Positions 59,674 through 64,000 of a DNA stretch of 64,000 nucleotides are shown piece after piece. Position numbers and translations under genes: made by a program. The DNA comes from Flavobacterium piscisymbiosum (GTDB lineage Bacteria > Bacteroidota > Bacteroidia > Flavobacteriales > Flavobacteriaceae): the NCBI RefSeq assembly GCF_020905295.1, contig NZ_JAJJMM010000001.1, positions 3,286,001 to 3,350,000 of the forward strand. Direction: 5' to 3'. Each line of letters starts with the position of its first letter. The stretch's first letter is position 1. The notes beneath the pieces were generated by a model. That model searched no databases. It was not told where the DNA came from and saw nothing but the letters and a program-made list of their open reading frames with translations.

Positions 59674-61034
59674 ACAGTCATCGAAAACAAGTTTGTTTCC
59701 GGTGATTTTCTTTTTAGATGTAAATCGAATGCCATACATATATTTCGAACAAAAGGTCTTCCTGCTTCAGTGATTTTTATTTTACCTTCCTCGATTATAA
59801 TCAACTGATCTTTTTCTATTTCTTTTAGGTCTTCTAATACATTTGGGATTTCTTTGAAATATAAGTCTTCATTATTCCAGGAAGTTTCAAATTCGCAGGT
59901 TAGGTTTAATATGTGTTTTCTAATGATTAAGTCTTCATCGCTTAAAATATGGCCTTTAACAACAGGCAATTTGTCTTCTTCTAATAATTGATAGTATTCC
60001 TCTATACTTTTTGTGTTTTGCGCAAAGCTGTACCAACTATCACTAATAGATGAAACGCCTAAACCAATCATAAGTTGCGTTTTTGAGGCACTATAACCCA
60101 TGAAATTTCGATGTAATTCTTTATTAGCGGTTGCTTTGTATAAACTATCAGAAATTAGTGCAAAATGATCCATACCAATTTCGTGATAACCATTTTGAGA
60201 TAACATTTGTTTCCCTGTTTCGTATAGTTTGCGTTTTTCAGCATCTTTAGGAAGGTTTTCTTCATTAAAACCGCGTTGACCGTTACCTTTTATCCATGGT
60301 ACGTGAGCGTAGCTGTAAAATGCCAAACGATCCGGTTTTAAAGAATTTGTCTTTTCGACAGTATCAATTACGTTCTCAATCGTTTGAAATGGTAATCCAA
60401 AAATAATATCATGACCTATCGATTTATAACCAATTTCTTTTGCCCAAAAAGTTACTTTTGCGACATTATGAAATGGCTGAATTCGATGAATTGCTTTTTG
60501 AACTTTTTCGGCATAATCCTGCACGCCAAAACTTACTCGGCGAAAGCCTAAATCGTATAATTTTTTAAGTTGTTCGTAGGTAGTATTGTTAGGATGACCT
60601 TCAAAACTGAACTCGTAGTTTTCGGCTTTATCAGCTTTGGAGAATATGCCATTTATAAGGAATTCTAAATTGTTTGTTGAGAAAAAGGTTGGAGTTCCTC
60701 CGCCTAAATGAATTTCTTTGATGAGTGGTTTGTCAGGTAATAAATTACAATATAAATCCCATTCTTTTAAAACAGCTTGTATATAAGTTTCTTCTACCGA
60801 ATGGTTTTTTGTAATGCGTTTATTGCAGCCACAAAAAGTACACATGCTTTCGCAAAATGGTAAATGGATGTATAAACTAATTCCGTTTTGAGAGTTACTT
60901 TCTAAAAATGATTTATGAAAAGACGCTATCCATTCCTGAGTAGTAAAATCACTTTCATTCCAGTATGGAACTGTTGGATAACTAGTGTATCTGGGACCTG
61001 GGACATTGTATTTTTGGGTCAGTGAGATTTTCAT
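59670..61034 (-). CDS. hemN: oxygen-independent coproporphyrinogen III oxidase
   Basis: 454 residues from the ATG at 61034 (MKISLTQKYN). It has VPGPRYTSYPTVPYW, the radical-SAM cluster CESMCTFCGC (Cys61, Cys65, Cys68, with the extra Cys70), HLGGGTPTF and FGVQDYAEKVQKAIHRIQ. It makes protoporphyrinogen without oxygen, so heme for the oxidase can be made at low O2. The ATG at 61058 overlaps the -7 box and is rejected as start. An FNR-like site lies upstream. The HemN assignment is favoured over HemW because of the C-x3-C-x2-C-x-C pattern and the length. Confidence 0.95.
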   Translation of the reverse strand: MKISLTQKYNVPGPRYTSYPTVPYWNESDFTTQEWIASFHKSFLESNSQNGISLYIHLPFCESMCTFCGCNKRITKNHSVEETYIQAVLKEWDLYCNLLPDKPLIKEIHLGGGTPTFFSTNNLEFLINGIFSKADKAENYEFSFEGHPNNTTYEQLKKLYDLGFRRVSFGVQDYAEKVQKAIHRIQPFHNVAKVTFWAKEIGYKSIGHDIIFGLPFQTIENVIDTVEKTNSLKPDRLAFYSYAHVPWIKGNGQRGFNEENLPKDAEKRKLYETGKQMLSQNGYHEIGMDHFALISDSLYKATANKELHRNFMGYSASKTQLMIGLGVSSISDSWYSFAQNTKSIEEYYQLLEEDKLPVVKGHILSDEDLIIRKHILNLTCEFETSWNNEDLYFKEIPNVLEDLKEIEKDQLIIIEEGKIKITEAGRPFVRNICMAFDLHLKRKSPETNLFSMTV

Positions 61035-61055
61035 AAAGTCGGATTTTGTATAATT

Positions 61056-61063
61056 CAAAATTA
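61056..61063 (-). promoter_or_regulatory. -7 element of hemN
   Basis: TAATTTTG on the minus strand, 21 bases before the ATG at 61034. Confidence 0.65.
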
Positions 61064-61085
61064 GAATTTATGGATGAGGCATAAA

Positions 61086-61099
61086 ATGACAAATATCAT
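61086..61099 (-). promoter_or_regulatory. FNR-like operator upstream of hemN
   Basis: On the minus strand ATGATATTTGTCAT, one mismatch from a perfect palindrome (TGAT-N4-GTCA). Its centre (61092.5) is 36.5 bases from the last G of the -7 box, as at ccoI and ccoS. Confidence 0.7.
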
Positions 61100-61112
61100 A
61101 TATTAGGCAAAA

Positions 61113-61139
61113 AAAAGAGGCTCACTAGGAGCCTCTTTT
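61113..61139 (-). terminator. terminator of the gene at 61153
   Basis: Perfect 10-base arms AAAAGAGGCT (61113-61122) and AGCCTCTTTT (61130-61139), followed on the minus strand by a T run. It separates this gene from hemN. Confidence 0.85.
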
Positions 61140-61152
61140 CTGAATTAAATAA

Positions 61153-61629
61153 TTAACGTGAAATAGAATCTTGGATGATTTTAAGCCATTTTTTTGCAAA
61201 TTCATGATCTTGATAAACGCTTATTTGTTTGATACGGTCATCGTCAAAATCATAGAATGGTATTGTGATCTTTTTAGGAGTGTCTTTATCCTGAAATTCA
61301 AAATCAATTTTTACAATTGTGTCAGAAGGTCCTTCAGTTGTTAAAACTAGTTTACAGGATGAAACACTTTTAAGATCTAAATAAGTAGATTCTTGTTGAT
61401 TTGGATTGAAATTCATCAATATAAATCGTCTGTTTTTTTGATCAATTGTAAGCGTCTTATTGCTTTGAGATTCAGTTAAATCGAAATCTTCCGGATGTGT
61501 TGGATTGAATTTCTTTTTGATGTTTAAAATTTTTGATTTGCTTGCAGCGCTCGTTCGTGCTGAAAAATATACTGGAATTGCTACTATGATCGCGATCACA
61601 ATACCAATTATGGTTACACTTGTTTCCAT
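61153..61629 (-). CDS. membrane-anchored protein of unknown function
   Basis: 158 residues. An N-terminal anchor (VTIIGIVIAIIVAIPVYFSA) without a clear cleavage site, a basic linker (SKILNIKKKF) and a beta-rich domain (KTLTIDQKNRRFILMNF, SVSSCKLVLTTEG, VKIDFEFQDK, ITIPFYDFDDDRI). The C-terminal pattern resembles a small PH-like domain, but I cannot name the family. It has its own terminator. Confidence 0.7.
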   Translation of the reverse strand: METSVTIIGIVIAIIVAIPVYFSARTSAASKSKILNIKKKFNPTHPEDFDLTESQSNKTLTIDQKNRRFILMNFNPNQQESTYLDLKSVSSCKLVLTTEGPSDTIVKIDFEFQDKDTPKKITIPFYDFDDDRIKQISVYQDHEFAKKWLKIIQDSISR

Positions 61630-61738
61630 TGATTTAAAAAAATTGGGTAAATTATTATGAAATGTGAGGCAGTTTTCAGAATAGAAAACAGCTCAATTGG
61701 TAAGGTTTTTTTTTCCTTAATTAAAATTCATATAATTT

Positions 61739-62086
61739 CTACCAGAAAAAATGGAAGGGGTAGAGCATTAAAAGTACTTTTTTGCTCTGAGCTGAAAATT
61801 GATTTGCGAAGTTAGATGTTGATTTAACTGCTTTATGCTGAGGAATCACCATCAGTACAGAATCAAACCATTTAATTAAACCAGATGAGTTTGATTTTAT
61901 ATTTGCTGCAAACTGATAACTGGTTTGCGGTTGTATAAAAGCCAGTGAATCGGCGTGATCTATAGAGAAATTGGTATCCGTTTTTTGAGTTTCAGTTATT
62001 TCAATAGCAGACTCGTTTGCCTGAGCGGCAAAAAAGGCAATTATCAAAAGTGATATAAAAATAACAGTTTTACGAATCCAATTCAT
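61739..62086 (-). CDS. secreted or anchored protein of unknown function
   Basis: 115 residues with a signal peptide or anchor (KTVIFISLLIIAFFAAQA). The rest is polar with SLAFIQPQTSYQFAAN and a hydrophobic end (KKVLLMLYPFHFFW). No motif or family recognised. The open frame is short and codon use is unremarkable, so confidence that it is a real gene is moderate. Confidence 0.55.
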   Translation of the reverse strand: MNWIRKTVIFISLLIIAFFAAQANESAIEITETQKTDTNFSIDHADSLAFIQPQTSYQFAANIKSNSSGLIKWFDSVLMVIPQHKAVKSTSNFANQFSAQSKKVLLMLYPFHFFW

Positions 62087-62160
62087 GGTGGCGAATTTAA
62101 CTCATAAAATACAATTAAAGAAATTTTAAAGAATTAATTAACTTTAAAAGTAGGGTTATT

Positions 62161-62199
62161 ATTTTATCCTCAAAATTTTGAATGAGTTGAGGATAAAAT
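62161..62199 (-). terminator. hairpin after the DoxX gene
   Basis: Perfect 13-base arms ATTTTATCCTCAA (62161-62173) and TTGAGGATAAAAT (62187-62199), five bases past the DoxX stop. The T run is weak. Confidence 0.55.
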
Positions 62200-62203
62200 A
62201 AAA

Positions 62204-62626
62204 TTACTGTTGCATTTTGAAATAGTAATCAGCTGAATGTTTTCCGCTTCCGTAAAACAGGAAGAAAACGCAAACTAATAAAACGACAATTGCCAGAATT
62301 AAACTTTCAGAATGCATATGCCCCATAAAATTGATGAGAATTGCCCCAAATAATATCGGTAATTGAGCTGCAATTGCCCATCTGGTAAGTAATCCGAAAA
62401 AGATCATAATACCACCAATCATATGAGCTGGTGCAATATAATGTAAGAGAAACATTCCGCCGCCAAACTGATCAATTGGCGAAATTAAATCATGCAAATA
62501 CTGAATGTTGGTTACAAATGAAACTCCTTTCATAAATAAAAATACACCCAAAACAATACGTACTAAATCAACTGGTAAATAAGTGTGCGCATTTGCCCAT
62601 TTATTTAAACTTTTTACATTTTCCAT
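62204..62626 (-). CDS. DoxX family membrane protein
   Basis: 140 residues with four membrane helices (LVRIVLGVFLFMKGVSFV, YIAPAHMIGGIMIFFGLLTRW, AAQLPILFGAILINFMGH, LILAIVVLLVCVFFLFYGSG). The layout is that of the DoxX/DoxD family, whose role ranges from thiosulfate:quinone oxidation to redox stress. Nothing nearby narrows it. Confidence 0.85.
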   Translation of the reverse strand: MENVKSLNKWANAHTYLPVDLVRIVLGVFLFMKGVSFVTNIQYLHDLISPIDQFGGGMFLLHYIAPAHMIGGIMIFFGLLTRWAIAAQLPILFGAILINFMGHMHSESLILAIVVLLVCVFFLFYGSGKHSADYYFKMQQ

Positions 62627-62746
62627 GATACTACGTGATTAAAAATTACATATAAAGTTACTACTTTTTAATGAGATATTTAATTTTAAGTATTTGAAAG
62701 TGAGATTTTTGTATTTTTTTAACGCATATATCGAAATATGATAAAT

Positions 62747-64000
62747 TTAAACCTGAATAACTCCTAGGTTAAATGGTTTTTGAATAGGAGCATGGTTGGC
62801 AGCTTCAATTCCCATAGAAATCCAGGTACGCGTATCTAAAGGATCGATGATGGCATCTGTCCATAATCTTGACGCAGCATAATAGGGAGAAGTTTGTTCG
62901 TCGTATCTCGCTTTAATTTTATTAAATAATTCAGCTTCTTTGGCTTCGTCTACGATTTCTCCTTTTGCTTTAAGCGAAGAAGCTTCGATTTGGGCTAAAA
63001 CTTTTGCAGCCTGAGTTCCTCCCATAACAGCAAGTTCTGCACTTGGCCATGCAAAAATTAATCTCGGATCATAGGCTTTTCCGCACATGGCATAATTTCC
63101 TGCTCCGTACGAATTGCCGACAATTACAGTAAATTTTGGAACCACCGAATTACTAACGGCATTCACCATTTTGGCACCATCTTTTATAATTCCGCCATGT
63201 TCAGATTTTGATCCTACCATGAAACCGGTAACATCCTGAACAAATACCAACGGAATTTTTTTCTGATTACAATTGGCAATAAATCGAGTGGCTTTATCAG
63301 CACTATCAGAGTAAATAACTCCGCCAAATTGCATTTCTCCTTTTTTGGTCTTAACCACTTTTCGTTGATTGGCAACAATTCCTACCGCCCAGCCATCGAT
63401 TCTGGCATAACCGGTAATAATAGTTTGACCGTAACCATCTTTATAAGCTTCAAACTCTGAATTATCAACCAAGCGATTGATGATTTCCATCATATCGTAT
63501 TGTTCGTTTCTCGCTTTTGGCAGGATTCCGTAAATGTCTTTAGGTTCTAAAGCAGGTTTTTCAGATTTAATTCGGTTGTAGCCCGCTTTATCATAATCGC
63601 CTATTTTATCTACTATATTTTTTATTTTATCTAATGCGTCTTTATCGTCTTTAGCCTTATAATCAGTCACGCCAGAAATCTCACAATGTGTTGTGGCGCC
63701 ACCCAAAGTTTCGTTATCAATCGTTTCTCCAATGGCAGCTTTTACCAAATAGCTTCCTGCAAGAAAAATACTTCCGGTTTTATCCACAATCAAAGCTTCG
63801 TCGCTCATAATAGGTAAGTAAGCGCCACCGGCAACACAACTCCCCATAACAGCAGCAATTTGAGTAATACCCATACTGCTCATTTGCGCATTGTTTCTAA
63901 AGATTCGGCCAAAATGCTCTTTGTCAGGAAAAATTTCATCCTGAAGTGGCAAGTAAACCCCTGCGCTGTCTACCAAATAAATAATAGGCAATCTGTTTTC
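62747..64000 (-). CDS. acyl-CoA carboxylase beta subunit (carboxyltransferase), 5' end outside window
   Basis: About 417 codons with the start beyond the right edge. The carboxyltransferase fold is clear: DSAGVYLPLQDEIFPDKEHFGRIF, MGSCVAGGAYLPIMSDEALIV, FVQDVTGFMVGS, GNSYGAGNYAMCGKAYDP and WPSAELAVMGGTQAAKVL. This block resembles methylcrotonoyl-CoA carboxylase beta (MccB, usually about 540 residues), so roughly 125 residues are missing. Biotin-linked carboxylation of branched-chain intermediates in leucine breakdown is the likely role, though propionyl-CoA carboxylase cannot be ruled out. Confidence 0.88.
   Translation of the reverse strand, partial: ENRLPIIYLVDSAGVYLPLQDEIFPDKEHFGRIFRNNAQMSSMGITQIAAVMGSCVAGGAYLPIMSDEALIVDKTGSIFLAGSYLVKAAIGETIDNETLGGATTHCEISGVTDYKAKDDKDALDKIKNIVDKIGDYDKAGYNRIKSEKPALEPKDIYGILPKARNEQYDMMEIINRLVDNSEFEAYKDGYGQTIITGYARIDGWAVGIVANQRKVVKTKKGEMQFGGVIYSDSADKATRFIANCNQKKIPLVFVQDVTGFMVGSKSEHGGIIKDGAKMVNAVSNSVVPKFTVIVGNSYGAGNYAMCGKAYDPRLIFAWPSAELAVMGGTQAAKVLAQIEASSLKAKGEIVDEAKEAELFNKIKARYDEQTSPYYAASRLWTDAIIDPLDTRTWISMGIEAANHAPIQKPFNLGVIQV

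Overview
The window is a chromosomal segment from a member of the Flavobacteriaceae, most likely Flavobacterium. The reasons are low GC content, the Bacteroidota-type promoter element TAnnTTTG in front of many genes, near absence of Shine-Dalgarno sequences, families typical of this group (DUF6048, DUF6452, DUF5606, fused CcoN/CcoO oxidase) and many short palindromic intergenic repeats of the kind seen in Flavobacterium. There are no rRNA, tRNA, CRISPR, phage or insertion-sequence genes. Two genes run off the ends: a cNMP/CBS/nucleotidyltransferase protein at the left and an acyl-CoA carboxylase beta subunit at the right.

1-26 kb is mostly housekeeping and accessory metabolism: TerC, MurQ, an AraC-type membrane regulator, a TonB-dependent receptor, a ZIP transporter, RNA and other methyltransferases, the RlmD-DUF6452-DUF6048 operon, a sensor kinase, an aldo/keto reductase, the cysE-cysM pair, DUF1003, Smr and cysteine desulfurase genes. 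The gaps between them hold several families of palindromic repeats and a truncated aspartate/glutamate racemase pseudogene.

26.6-39.5 kb is a surface-glycan locus. A sugar aminotransferase diverges from a tightly packed run: acyl carrier protein, ketoacyl-ACP synthase III, Rieske oxygenase, SDR reductase, a second ketoacyl-ACP synthase III, and a NeuD-like left-handed beta-helix acyltransferase. I infer that this cassette builds a small modified acyl group on an ACP and attaches it to an amino sugar. Glycosyltransferases, a heptosyltransferase-like GT9 and a Kdo-kinase-like protein follow, suggesting LPS core or O-antigen assembly. No flippase, polymerase or nucleotide-sugar synthesis genes are present in the window.

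39.6-50.1 kb holds dapD, an orphan Aer-like PAS protein, an LtaS-type sulfatase-fold transferase, ruvX, mqo, a FUSC exporter-like protein, def, a DUF5606 gene and mazG.

50.1-61.1 kb is the high-affinity respiration locus. It contains a Crp/Fnr regulator, ccoI, ccoS, fused ccoNO, ccoQ, ccoP, ccoG, ccoH, a TauE/SafE-like protein and hemN. Three FNR-like palindromes (TGAT-N4-ATCA type) lie before ccoI, ccoS and hemN, all exactly 36.5 bases upstream of the last G of a TAnnTTTG-like element. This looks like one local microaerobic regulon run by the neighbouring regulator. The window closes with two small unknown proteins, a DoxX protein and the carboxylase.
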